The notes under the pieces are model-generated. The model was not told the DNA's origin, made no database searches, and saw only the letters and a program-made list of their open reading frames with translations. 64,000 bases of DNA from Halopseudomonas laoshanensis (GTDB lineage Bacteria > Pseudomonadota > Gammaproteobacteria > Pseudomonadales > Pseudomonadaceae), in contig NZ_QOVF01000007.1 of assembly GCF_008365385.1 (NCBI RefSeq), forward strand, positions 62,001 to 126,000, in the 5' to 3' direction. Position 1 is the stretch's first letter. Every line of letters starts with the position of its first letter. Of this stretch, positions 1 to 8,964 are shown piece by piece. The position numbers and the translations under genes are program-made.

Positions 1-3000
1 TTTATCGGCCCGGCTGCGAGCGTACTGGAGACTTTCGGCGACAAGGCCAGCGCCCGGCGGTTGGCGCTGGAGCACAATGTGCCACTGGTACAGGGCACCA
101 ACCAGAGCACCAGCCTGGAGCAGGCGCAAGCCTTTATGCAGGAGCTCGGCGCAGGTAGCGCCATCATGCTCAAAGCCCTGGCTGGCGGCGGCGGACGGGG
201 GATGCGTGCGGTGCTGGATATCGCTGATCTGGAACAGGCCTTTGCCCGCTGCAGCTCCGAAGCCAAGGCGGCCTTTGCCAGTGGCGAGCTCTATGCCGAA
301 AGGCTGATTCGCAATGCGCGCCATATCGAAGTGCAGATCATCGGCGATGGGCGGCAGGTCAGTCATCTGTGGGAGCGCGACTGTACCCTGCAGCGGCGCA
401 ATCAGAAGCTGCTTGAAATCGCCCCGGCGCCTAGTCTAGACCCGGCCCTGCGCCAGCGCATGCTGGAAGCCGCGATCAAACTGACCGGCGCGGTGGCCTA
501 CCGCGGACTCTGCACTGTGGAATTTCTGCTGGACGAGGACACTGGCGACTTCGTCTTTATGGAGGCCAACCCGCGCATTCAGGTCGAACATACCGTGACC
601 GAGGCCGTTACCGGCATCGACCTGGCACAGACGCAGATCCGCCTGGCTGCCGGAGCCAGCCTTGAAGAGCTGGGACTTACCCAAGCGCAGATCCCCGCCG
701 CCCAAGGCTACGCCGTGCAACTACGGATCAATCTGGAAAGCATGGGCAGCGATGGCAGCGCCAAGCCGGCGGGGGGCACCCTCAGCGCCTATGAGCCACC
801 GAGCGGCCCTGGAGTGCGGGTGGATGGCTATGGTTACAGTGGCTACACCACCAGCCCTAGCTTTGATTCACTGCTGGCCAAACTGATCGTGCATGCCAAC
901 GCCGACTATCAGGCAGTGCTACGCCGCGCTTATCGAGCGCTCTGTGAATTCCGCCTGGAAGGCGTCAGCAGCAATCTGCATTTTCTGCAGAATCTGCTCG
1001 CCCACCCGCAGGTGCAGAACAATCAGGTAACCACCGGCTTTATTGAAAACCATGCCGCGGAATTGATCGCCGCTCGCGCTGGCGAGAGCAAGCAGGCCCA
1101 CCCCCATCTGTATTTTCAACACGCAGGTCATGCCCTGTCAGCGCCAGTAGCGGCAGTGGATGCGCCGGCCGGCACTGAGCCGCTGAACGCCCCGGTGCAG
1201 GGCGTACTGATCAGCCTCGACGTGCAACCCGGTGACAGCATTGCCGCTGGTCAGCAAGTCGCGGTGATGGAAGCGATGAAGATGGAATTCGTGGTCAAGG
1301 CCGAGCGCAGCGGTATCGTCCGCGTGCTGGCCTGCGCTCCGGGCGACAACCTGTTTGAAGGCAACCCGCTACTGTTTCTGGAGCCGGCTGACGTTGAGGG
1401 TGGCGAGGCGCTGAATGAGGAGCAGATCGATATTGCGCATATCCGCGCCGACCTGGCCGAACTGCTGGAGCTGCACGCCAATCTGACCGATGAGCGCCGC
1501 CCTGACGCCGTAGCCAAACGCCGTAAAACCGGGCAGCGCACCGCGCGCGAGAACCTCGCCGACCTGCTCGACGAAGGCAGCTTTATGGAATACGGCGGCC
1601 TGGCCTTGGCCGCGCAGCGCACCAGGCGCAGCCACGAGGATCTGCTGAAGATGAGCCCTGCGGACGGACTGATTACCGGCATCGGCACGGTGAATGCCGA
1701 CCTGTTCGGCGCCGTGACCGCACGCTGCATGGCGATGAGTTACGACTACACGGTATTCGCCGGCACCCAGGGCGCGATGAACCACAAGAAGACCGACCGC
1801 ATGCTCGAGCTGGCGGAGCAATGGCGCCTGCCGCTGGTGTTTTTTACCGAAGGCGGCGGCGGCCGGCCCGGTGACATCGACAAGGTCGGCGTCGCCGGAC
1901 TCGATTGCACTACCTTTATGCGCATGGCGCGGCTGAGCGGTCAGGTACCCCTGGTGGGCGTGGTCTCCGGCCGCTGCTTTGCCGGTAACGCGGCGCTGTT
2001 GGGTTGCTGCGACGTGATCATTGCCACCGAGAACGCCACCGTGGGCATGGCCGGCCCGGCGATGATCGAAGGCGGCGGCCTGGGCAGCTATACGCCCGAG
2101 CAGGTGGGTCCGATGAGCATGCATGGGCCTAACGGCGTGATCGACGTGCTGGTCAAGGACGAAGCCGAAGCCACCCGGGTAGCCAAGCAGTATCTGGCGT
2201 ATTTCCAGGGTGATCTACCAGGTAGCGACCTGCCCGGTGGCGACTGTGCTGATCAGCGCAAGCTGCGCCACCTGATTCCGGAAAACCGCCTGCGCGTCTA
2301 CGACATCCGCGAAGTCATTGAAACGCTGGCTGACACTGGCTCTGTGCTGGAACTGCGTCGGCAGTTCGCGCCTGGCTTGATCACCGCGCTGATCCGTATC
2401 AACGGCAAAGTCTTCGGTTTGATCGCGAATAATCCCATGCATCTGGGCGGCGCCATTGATGCCGTGGCTGGCGACAAGGCCGCGCGCTTTATGCAGCTGT
2501 GCCAGGCCCACGGCCTGCCGATGGTCTCACTGTGCGACACGCCCGGCTTTATGGTTGGGCCAGAGTCCGAGCGCCAGGCCACGGTGCGCCATGTATCGCG
2601 CATGTTCGTGACCGCGGCGAGCCTGAAAATACCTTTCTTCACCGTGGTGCTGCGCAAGGGCTACGGCCTGGGCGCGCAGGCGATGGCGGCAGGCAGCTTT
2701 ATGGCGCCGATGTTTACCATCGGCTGGCCGAGCAGCGAGTTTGGTGCCATGGGACTGGAGGGCGCGGTCAGACTGGGCTATGCAAAGGAGCTGGCGGCCA
2801 TCGAAGATGAAGGCGAGCGCCAGGCGCAATTCGACAAGCTGGTTGCCGAACTCTATCGTCGCGGCAAGGGCGTGAGCATGGCCAGTTTCCTGGAAATCGA
2901 CGCGGTCATCGACCCGATGGAAACCCGCGACTGGCTATTGCGCGGCCTCAGCTCCGCACCACCGGAATCCTTGTCCAAGGGTACGCGGCCGTTCGTCGAT

Positions 3001-3009
3001 ACCTGGTAG
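1..3009 (+). CDS. Fused acyl-CoA carboxylase (biotin carboxylase + BCCP + carboxyltransferase), 5' partial
   Basis: The frame is open to the left edge (FIGPAASVLETFGDKAS is read from base 1), so the true start is outside the window and 1002 residues are visible. Visible order: most of an ATP-grasp biotin carboxylase with the glycine-rich loop GGGGRGMR (residues 62-69) and the EANPRIQVEHTVTE motif; a biotinyl domain with VMEAMKMEF, whose biotinylated Lys is residue 427; then a complete two-lobed carboxyltransferase from about residue 510. The family carboxylates short acyl-CoAs using bicarbonate and ATP. Acetyl-, propionyl- or another acyl-CoA cannot be told apart here. Most pseudomonad carboxylases are split into separate subunits, so having all three activities on one chain is notable. 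It converges on cydC with a 33-bp gap. Confidence 0.9.
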   Translation, partial: FIGPAASVLETFGDKASARRLALEHNVPLVQGTNQSTSLEQAQAFMQELGAGSAIMLKALAGGGGRGMRAVLDIADLEQAFARCSSEAKAAFASGELYAERLIRNARHIEVQIIGDGRQVSHLWERDCTLQRRNQKLLEIAPAPSLDPALRQRMLEAAIKLTGAVAYRGLCTVEFLLDEDTGDFVFMEANPRIQVEHTVTEAVTGIDLAQTQIRLAAGASLEELGLTQAQIPAAQGYAVQLRINLESMGSDGSAKPAGGTLSAYEPPSGPGVRVDGYGYSGYTTSPSFDSLLAKLIVHANADYQAVLRRAYRALCEFRLEGVSSNLHFLQNLLAHPQVQNNQVTTGFIENHAAELIAARAGESKQAHPHLYFQHAGHALSAPVAAVDAPAGTEPLNAPVQGVLISLDVQPGDSIAAGQQVAVMEAMKMEFVVKAERSGIVRVLACAPGDNLFEGNPLLFLEPADVEGGEALNEEQIDIAHIRADLAELLELHANLTDERRPDAVAKRRKTGQRTARENLADLLDEGSFMEYGGLALAAQRTRRSHEDLLKMSPADGLITGIGTVNADLFGAVTARCMAMSYDYTVFAGTQGAMNHKKTDRMLELAEQWRLPLVFFTEGGGGRPGDIDKVGVAGLDCTTFMRMARLSGQVPLVGVVSGRCFAGNAALLGCCDVIIATENATVGMAGPAMIEGGGLGSYTPEQVGPMSMHGPNGVIDVLVKDEAEATRVAKQYLAYFQGDLPGSDLPGGDCADQRKLRHLIPENRLRVYDIREVIETLADTGSVLELRRQFAPGLITALIRINGKVFGLIANNPMHLGGAIDAVAGDKAARFMQLCQAHGLPMVSLCDTPGFMVGPESERQATVRHVSRMFVTAASLKIPFFTVVLRKGYGLGAQAMAAGSFMAPMFTIGWPSSEFGAMGLEGAVRLGYAKELAAIEDEGERQAQFDKLVAELYRRGKGVSMASFLEIDAVIDPMETRDWLLRGLSSAPPESLSKGTRPFVDTW

Positions 3010-3034
3010 CGCATAAGGCTGCTGCGCGTTTTTT
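3009..3034 (+). terminator. Weak hairpin plus T run after the carboxylase gene
   Basis: GCGCA at 3009-3013 can pair with TGCGC at 3023-3027, followed by GTTTTTT. The stem is only 5 bp, but it sits in the 33-bp gap between two convergent genes, where a terminator is expected. Confidence 0.35.
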
Positions 3035-3042
3035 GCTGCGGG

Positions 3043-4692
3043 TTAAAGCGAGTCCAGGGCGATCACCTGATCTGCCCTGGGCAGCAAGGCCGCATCATGA
3101 CCCAGAAACAGCGCCGTTCTGCCCTCTAGCCAGGGCTCCAGGCGCTGACTGACGCGCTCGCGCGTGGCCGCATCCAGGCCGCTGAAGGGCTCATCCAGAA
3201 TCACCAGCGGCGCGTCCTTGAGCAATACGCGCGCCAGGGCCAGGCGCCGCCCTTCGCCACCGGACAGCTGTTTACCGGACTCCCCGACCCAGGTGTTGAT
3301 ACCGGCAGGTAATGCGCTGACCATTTCAGCAAGGTCGACCATTTCCAGCATCTGCCAAAGCTGCTGGTCGGTGGCTGCCGGATTGGCCAGCAAGAGGTTG
3401 GCGGCAATGCTGTCATGCAGCAATTCGGTTTGTTGGGTCAGATAGCCGACCTGCGCTCGCCATTCGCTCAGCGACAACTGCTTCAACGGGGTGGCCGCCA
3501 GCATCAATTGCCCTGCATCAGGATCGATTAGCCGTGCAGCCAGCGCGGCCAGGGTCGACTTACCGCTACCGGAGGGCCCGATTATCGCCAGCCGCTTACC
3601 CGCCGCCAGGGTCAAATCCAGCTGCTGCAGTCCCGCGTACTTCACGCAGACATCCCGCCAGTGCAGCGTCAAATTTGCTGGCAAAGCCGCTGGCTGGGCC
3701 GGGTCCAGCAGCGCCGTGCTCATCGCCGTCTGCTGATTCAAGCGCCTGGCCGCCGCGCGGGTGCCGCCAAATTGCGCAAAGGCCGCCGGCAGGCCGGCAA
3801 ACCCTTCGCTCAAGGCCATCAACGCAAGCGGAATCATCACCATGACCGGCCCGGACAACAGTCCGGCAATATAAGCCTGAATAGTGCCAAACAGCCCCAC
3901 CACCACTGTGCCCATCACCCCGAGCGTAGCCAGCACCTGACCAAAGGCAATGCGGCCCTGCAGCACCAATTGATCGTCCAGCATGCGCTGGCTGGCTGAC
4001 AGCAATTGCTGTCGATGTGAGCCCAGCGTGCCGGCGGCGCTCAGCTCGGCCAAACCCTGCAACTGCTCGACGGCCAGTACCCGCAGGCCGTCCAACTGCT
4101 CTACACGGCGGGCGCTGTAGTGCAAGCCTAAGCGCGCCATCCCCAATGTCAGCGCCAACAGCAGTGCCAGCAGCAGAGCACCAATCAACAGCGCCAGTGA
4201 TGCATGGAATATCGCAATCAACCCGCAGACCAGCACAACCCCCAGCAATGCCACCAGCGGGGGCGCCAGCAAGCGCAGATACATGGTGTCTAGCGTGTCG
4301 ATATCGGCGGTCAGACGGTTGAGCCACTGTGATGCCCGCAGCCGGCCAAGGGTCGTGCCGTCCAGCGCTGCCAGCGCCGCGAAGTGCTTGCCGCGCAGAT
4401 CCGCAAGCAGACTCAGCACGGTATTGTGATTAAACACCCGTTCAAAATACCGCGCGACGGTGCGCGTCAGAGCGAAGAAGCGAATGCCGCCGCCGGGCAT
4501 ATACACATCGAACATTACCCGCTGGCCCGCTGCCCACAACAGCGCTGTTACACCGGTGGCAGTAATAAACCAGCCTGACAGCGCCAGCAGCCCTACTGCG
4601 CTGAATAGCGTCAGGGCCAGCAGCAACGCGCCAATCCACAAGCGTGCGCGGCGCTGCATGATCAGATTCAGCCAGGGTTTGAGTTCAGACAT
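3043..4692 (-). CDS. cydC: Thiol reductant ABC exporter subunit CydC
   Basis: 549-residue fused membrane/ATPase half-transporter. The N-terminal half has about six membrane segments (starting LIMQRRARLWIGALLLALTL). The C-terminal half has Walker A GPSGSGKST, the ABC signature LSGGEGRRLALARVLL and Walker B LVILDEPFSGLD. With CydD it forms the inner-membrane heterodimer that exports cysteine/glutathione and is required for assembling cytochrome bd. Its start overlaps the end of cydD by 8 bp, so it is the last gene of cydA-cydB-cydD-cydC. Assignment to CydC rather than CydD rests on order and the paired architecture. Confidence 0.9.
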   Translation of the reverse strand: MSELKPWLNLIMQRRARLWIGALLLALTLFSAVGLLALSGWFITATGVTALLWAAGQRVMFDVYMPGGGIRFFALTRTVARYFERVFNHNTVLSLLADLRGKHFAALAALDGTTLGRLRASQWLNRLTADIDTLDTMYLRLLAPPLVALLGVVLVCGLIAIFHASLALLIGALLLALLLALTLGMARLGLHYSARRVEQLDGLRVLAVEQLQGLAELSAAGTLGSHRQQLLSASQRMLDDQLVLQGRIAFGQVLATLGVMGTVVVGLFGTIQAYIAGLLSGPVMVMIPLALMALSEGFAGLPAAFAQFGGTRAAARRLNQQTAMSTALLDPAQPAALPANLTLHWRDVCVKYAGLQQLDLTLAAGKRLAIIGPSGSGKSTLAALAARLIDPDAGQLMLAATPLKQLSLSEWRAQVGYLTQQTELLHDSIAANLLLANPAATDQQLWQMLEMVDLAEMVSALPAGINTWVGESGKQLSGGEGRRLALARVLLKDAPLVILDEPFSGLDAATRERVSQRLEPWLEGRTALFLGHDAALLPRADQVIALDSL

Positions 4693-6364
4693 GCGTCAGT
4701 CTCCCCTTGACCAGGTCGACGCGGCGATCCGCCAACGCCATCAGCGCAGGGTGATGGGTTGCAATAACCAGCGTTTTGCCACTGCCCGCCAGCGCCCGCA
4801 ACGCCTCTATCACTTCGGCTTCACTGTGCTCGTCGAGGCTGGCGGTGGGCTCGTCGAGCAATACCAGCTCGGCGTCAGACAACCAGACCCGCGCCAGCGC
4901 CAGGCGCTGCGCTTGCCCACCGGACAGACCGCGCCCGCCTTCGCCCAGCTGGGTGTCCAGGCCATCGGCTTGAGTTGCCAGCAAGGTGCCGAGACCTACA
5001 GCCTCAATCGCGCGCAACATGCCTGGCGCCTCCGCCTGTGGCGCAGTCAGTCGCAGGTTGTCGGCCCAACTGCCTTGAATCAGAAAGGGCCGCTGCCCCA
5101 GCCAGGCAATCGGCTGTTGACCCGGTGAGCCTCCGAACAAACTGATCACGCCCTCGTCGGGCTGTACAAAGCCGGCCAGGCAATGCAGCAGGCTCGACTT
5201 GCCTGAGCCCGACGGCCCCACTACCGCCACAACCTGGCCACGGGCAATAGCTAGATTGATCCGATCAAGCACACGGCCGCGGCCGGGATAAGCAAGCACC
5301 AGATCCTGGATATGAAGGTGGCCGGCATCCGCGGCAGATGCACCTTGCTCAGGCTGGAACAAGCTGGCCGCTTCAAGCTGCAAAGCGCCCAGACTGTCCG
5401 CCGCGGCCAGCGCCGCAGCCCGATCATGATAGGCCTGCGCCAGGCTACGCAGCGGCTGAAAGAACTCCGGCGCCAGCAGCAGAATAAATAGACCGGAAAA
5501 CAGCGTCAGTTCCGCTGCCGGCCCATACTGGATATAGCCGAGCAAACCAAAGCCGATATACATGGCCGCCACCGCTATCGCCACCGAGGCAAAAAACTCC
5601 AGCACCGCAGACGAGAGAAAGGCCACGCGCAGGGTGCGCATGGTCACAGAGCGGTAGCGCTCGGCCGCCTCCTGCACCGACAGGGTGGCCGCGCCGACCT
5701 GACCGAACAGCTGCAAGCTAGTCAAGCTGCGCACCCGATCAAGAAAATGCCCGGCCAGTCGGCCGGCTTCGAGTACGTGTTGCTGGCTGACTTTCTCCGC
5801 ACTCATGCCCACCAGCGCCATAAATAGCGGAATCAATGGCGCCGCGAATAGCAGGAACAGTGCCGCAAGCCAGTCGAGCCAGAACACCAACGCGAGTATT
5901 AGAAGCGGGGAAAGCAATGCCAGCCATTGCTGCGGAAGGTAGCGCGCGTAGTAACCGTCCAACGCTTCCACCTGCTCGACCCATTGATTGGTCAGAGTCG
6001 CGCTGGAGCGATCTGCCAAACGCACCGGCCCCAGGTCGGCCCAGCTGCTGGCGATCTGCACCCGTGCCTGCTGGCGTACCTGGGCGCTGGCACGCTGACC
6101 GCAACGTTCCTGGGCGCCCTGCGCCAGCGCGCGCAACAGAATGGCCAACGCCAAACCAGCGCCCGGCCATAAGAGATTGAAATAGGGCACGTGCGCGACC
6201 AGCAGGGCATGTACCAACCAGGCAATCAGGCCCATCTGGGCCATGACTGTCAGGGTATGCAGCAGCCCCAGCAATACCGCAGCGCGCAACCAGGGCCGGA
6301 CTGCAATTCCCTGGAGCCGCAACCAGTTGCGGCTACGGCGGCCGGACTCAGTGATAGCCTTCAC
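4685..6364 (-). CDS. cydD: Thiol reductant ABC exporter subunit CydD
   Basis: 559 residues with an N-terminal transmembrane domain (from about residue 25) and a C-terminal ABC ATPase: Walker A GPSGSGKSS, signature LSGGQAQRLALARVWL, Walker B LVLLDEPTASLD. It is the partner of CydC in periplasmic thiol homeostasis and bd-oxidase maturation. The start is a GTG 17 bp inside the 3' end of cydB, implying translational coupling. Because the two genes overlap, there is no room for a cydX-type small subunit gene in the usual place after cydB. Confidence 0.9.
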   Translation of the reverse strand: MKAITESGRRSRNWLRLQGIAVRPWLRAAVLLGLLHTLTVMAQMGLIAWLVHALLVAHVPYFNLLWPGAGLALAILLRALAQGAQERCGQRASAQVRQQARVQIASSWADLGPVRLADRSSATLTNQWVEQVEALDGYYARYLPQQWLALLSPLLILALVFWLDWLAALFLLFAAPLIPLFMALVGMSAEKVSQQHVLEAGRLAGHFLDRVRSLTSLQLFGQVGAATLSVQEAAERYRSVTMRTLRVAFLSSAVLEFFASVAIAVAAMYIGFGLLGYIQYGPAAELTLFSGLFILLLAPEFFQPLRSLAQAYHDRAAALAAADSLGALQLEAASLFQPEQGASAADAGHLHIQDLVLAYPGRGRVLDRINLAIARGQVVAVVGPSGSGKSSLLHCLAGFVQPDEGVISLFGGSPGQQPIAWLGQRPFLIQGSWADNLRLTAPQAEAPGMLRAIEAVGLGTLLATQADGLDTQLGEGGRGLSGGQAQRLALARVWLSDAELVLLDEPTASLDEHSEAEVIEALRALAGSGKTLVIATHHPALMALADRRVDLVKGRLTHV

Positions 6365-7355
6365 CCACGCGGACCTTGCCGCGGAATACCCAGTAGGTCC
6401 AGGCCGTATAGGCGAGGATGATGGGGATCACGAACAGCATTCCCAGCAGCAGGAACAGCTGCGATTCCGGCGCCGAGGCCGCATCCCACAGGGTGAAGTC
6501 AGGTGGGATCACATAGGGCCAGCGGGTCCAGAGCAGACCGAAGTAGGTCGAGGCAAACATCGCCATGGTGGCGATAAAGGGCAGGACCTCCTTGCGCTTT
6601 CTCAGGCCACGCCAAATCTGGAAGGCAAAGAACAGCGCCAGCACCGGGAAGATCCAGATCCAGCGAATCACCGCAAACCAGCGCTCAAAGGCGGCAGGGT
6701 CAACTGAAGGCGTCCAGATGCTGATGATCGCAAACACCGCCAGCACCGCACCGAGTAACCAGGGCGCGAGGCCGTAGGCCCATTCCTGAATATAGCCTTC
6801 GGTTTTCATGATCAGCCAGGTGCAGCCAAGCAGCGCATAACCGGCCATCAGCCCGATCCCGGTCATCACCGTGAAAGGCGTCAGCCAGTCAAACGCACCG
6901 CCAGCGTAGGCAAGGCCTTCAGTCTCATAGCCCTGAATATAGGAGCCGACCACCACGCCCTGGGCAAAGGCGGCGAGAAAGGAACCGCCGGCAAAGGCCC
7001 AGTTCCACAGGTAACGCGAGCTCTTCGCCTTGAACCGGAACTCGAACGCCACGCCGCGAAAGATCAGACCGGCAAGCATCAGGAACACACCGATGTACAA
7101 GGCTGGCAAGAGAATCGAGTAGACCAGCGGAAACGCGCCCAGCAACCCTGCGCCACCCAATACCAGCCAGGTCTCGTTGCCGTCCCAGACTGGTGCCACC
7201 GAGTTCATCATCACGTCGCGGGCGTCCTCATCCGGCGCGAAGGGGAACAGCATGCCCACGCCCAGATCGAAGCCATCCATCAACACATACATGATGACCG
7301 CGAAGGCGATAATCATGGCCCAGATCATCGACAGGTCGAAGATTTCCATTTCCAT
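6348..7355 (-). CDS. cydB: Cytochrome bd-type ubiquinol oxidase subunit II
   Basis: 335-residue polytopic membrane protein beginning MEMEIFDLSMIWAMIIAF, with the family's early MDGFDLGVGMLFPF segment and the NSVAPVWDGNETWLVLGG motif typical of CydB/CioB. It pairs with CydA as the structural half of the quinol oxidase. It follows cydA after a 2-bp gap, and its last 17 bp overlap cydD. Nothing in the subunit appears truncated. Confidence 0.96.
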   Translation of the reverse strand: MEMEIFDLSMIWAMIIAFAVIMYVLMDGFDLGVGMLFPFAPDEDARDVMMNSVAPVWDGNETWLVLGGAGLLGAFPLVYSILLPALYIGVFLMLAGLIFRGVAFEFRFKAKSSRYLWNWAFAGGSFLAAFAQGVVVGSYIQGYETEGLAYAGGAFDWLTPFTVMTGIGLMAGYALLGCTWLIMKTEGYIQEWAYGLAPWLLGAVLAVFAIISIWTPSVDPAAFERWFAVIRWIWIFPVLALFFAFQIWRGLRKRKEVLPFIATMAMFASTYFGLLWTRWPYVIPPDFTLWDAASAPESQLFLLLGMLFVIPIILAYTAWTYWVFRGKVRVGEGYH

Positions 7356-7357
7356 GT

Positions 7358-8761
7358 TCAGGACCCCTTCTGTTCAAAAGATACGTCGCTGCCGGAAAAT
7401 GGCCGCGCCGGCCGGTGTACATCATCATCCAGCTCGGTAACACGCTCTGCGACTTCCAGACCGTCCTGCAATACGCGCATCAGGTAATACAGGCCCGCGC
7501 TGAAGATCATCGCGTAAACCAGGATGTAGCCGAGCAGGGTAAAGAGCGCCATGCCGCCAGTCAGCGAGGGCGTCACCCCCTGGGCGTGGGTCATCAAACC
7601 GTATACCAGCCAGGGAGCACGCCCGGATTCGGTGACGATCCAGCCAGCCAATACCGCAATAAAGGGCGTTACGCTCATAAGCCGCAACCCTTGCAGGAAC
7701 CAGGGCGTCTGCCAATAGCGCTGCTTATAGCGCAGCACCAGCCCGGTAAAGGCGGTAGCTATCATCAGCAGCCCCAGACCAACCATCACCCGGAATCCCC
7801 AGAACACCACAATCACCGGGGGCTGTTCTTCAACCGCGACCTCATTGAGCCCCGGCACCTCTCCGTTGAGATCATGGGTGAGGATCAGGCTAGCGAGTTT
7901 GGGGATCGCGATTTCAAAGCGGTTGCTCTGGGCTTCCTGATCGGGCCAGGCAAACAGCAGCAAGGGCACACCGGAGGCAGTTTCCCAGTTGCCTTCCATT
8001 GCCGCCACCTTGGTCGGCTGATGCTCCAGCGTGTTGATACCATGGAAGTCACCAATGACCGCCTGGGTGGGCGCCAGAATCAGAATCAACCACAGGCACA
8101 TGGACAGCGCCTTGCGATTGACCTCGATCTCACGTCCGCGCAGCAGGTACCAGGCGCTAACCCCCGACACCACAAAAGCCCCCGTCAGGAAGGACGCAAC
8201 CGCCATGTGCGCAAAGCGATAAGGGAAAGAGGGATTGAAGATCGCCTCTGTCCAGGAGGTAACAAAAAACACCCCGTCGCGCAGTTCGACACCGGCGGGT
8301 GTATGCATCCAGCTATTGGCCGCCAGAATCCAGAAGGCGGAAATGAAGGTGCCCAGCGCCACCATGCAGGCAGCAAACAGGTGCACACCCTTAGGCACCT
8401 TGTTGCGACCAAACAACAGCACACCGAGGAACGCCGCCTCGAGGAAAAAGGCGGTGATCACCTCATAGCTGAGCATCGGCCCGAGGAAGTTGGCGGCTGC
8501 GTAGGAATAGTTACTCCAGTTGGTGCCAAACTGGAAAGACATGACGATGCCCGAGACCACGCCCATGGCGAACACCACGGCAAACACCTGTACCCAGAAC
8601 TTGGACAAGCGTTCCCAGACCGGATTGCCGGTCTTGAACGACAGCGCTTCGAGGAAGGCAATAAAAGATGCCAACCCGATGGTAAAGACCGGAAATATCG
8701 CGTGAAACGACACCACAAATGCAAACTGGATGCGTGACAGCAGGAGAGGATCCAATTCCAT
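7358..8761 (-). CDS. cydA: Cytochrome bd-type ubiquinol oxidase subunit I (short Q-loop, Cio-like)
   Basis: Carries the haem and quinol sites of the bd oxidase, which reduces oxygen to water with electrons from ubiquinol. Visible landmarks are the N-terminal haem-ligand helix (SFHAIFPVFTIG), the second histidine helix (RFAHMAVASFLTGAFVVSG) and the TESGRAPWLVYG segment matching the GRxPW quinol-loop motif. At 467 residues it is shorter than E. coli CydA (about 520), as in the cyanide-insensitive CioA class with a short Q loop. I chose the ATG at 8761 over a GTG two codons upstream because AAGGAG then sits 8 nt away. It is the first gene of cydABDC; candidate control sequence lies at 8861-8892. 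Confidence 0.93.
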   Translation of the reverse strand: MELDPLLLSRIQFAFVVSFHAIFPVFTIGLASFIAFLEALSFKTGNPVWERLSKFWVQVFAVVFAMGVVSGIVMSFQFGTNWSNYSYAAANFLGPMLSYEVITAFFLEAAFLGVLLFGRNKVPKGVHLFAACMVALGTFISAFWILAANSWMHTPAGVELRDGVFFVTSWTEAIFNPSFPYRFAHMAVASFLTGAFVVSGVSAWYLLRGREIEVNRKALSMCLWLILILAPTQAVIGDFHGINTLEHQPTKVAAMEGNWETASGVPLLLFAWPDQEAQSNRFEIAIPKLASLILTHDLNGEVPGLNEVAVEEQPPVIVVFWGFRVMVGLGLLMIATAFTGLVLRYKQRYWQTPWFLQGLRLMSVTPFIAVLAGWIVTESGRAPWLVYGLMTHAQGVTPSLTGGMALFTLLGYILVYAMIFSAGLYYLMRVLQDGLEVAERVTELDDDVHRPARPFSGSDVSFEQKGS

Positions 8762-8860
8762 GCGCACAGCTCCTTAATGGAAAAGTTGATGCCGCTTATG
8801 CGGTAAATGACAGCGGGTCAGTTAAAACGGAACGAGGCTGTGACCGCATCTAGGCCAGGA

Positions 8861-8892
8861 ATGTTCCAAAACCGAATATGACCCTGGAACAT
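8861..8892. promoter_or_regulatory. 8+8 bp inverted repeat upstream of cydA
   Basis: ATGTTCCA (8861-8868) and its exact complement TGGAACAT (8885-8892) are separated by 16 bp, about 100-130 bp before the cydA start and beyond the end of lrgB. The position suits an operator or a leader hairpin for the oxidase operon. I do not recognise it as a specific regulator's consensus. A TTGAT half-site at 8786-8790 is not followed by ATCAA, so no full ANR/FNR box is present. Confidence 0.35.
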
Positions 8893-8964
8893 GCTCTAGG
8901 AGATAGTGTGGCCCCACATCGCTGTGAGGGCCAGGTGGTGAATTGCCGCAGCTTTAAGCCTGAG

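Noticed and set aside
7415..8737. 440-codon open frame on the plus strand
   Set aside because: It is antisense to cydA, is rich in Gln/His/Arg as expected from GC-rich shadow frames, and has no family resemblance.
8786..8800. Possible ANR/FNR box before cydA
   Set aside because: Only the left half TTGAT is present; ATCAA is missing at the right spacing.
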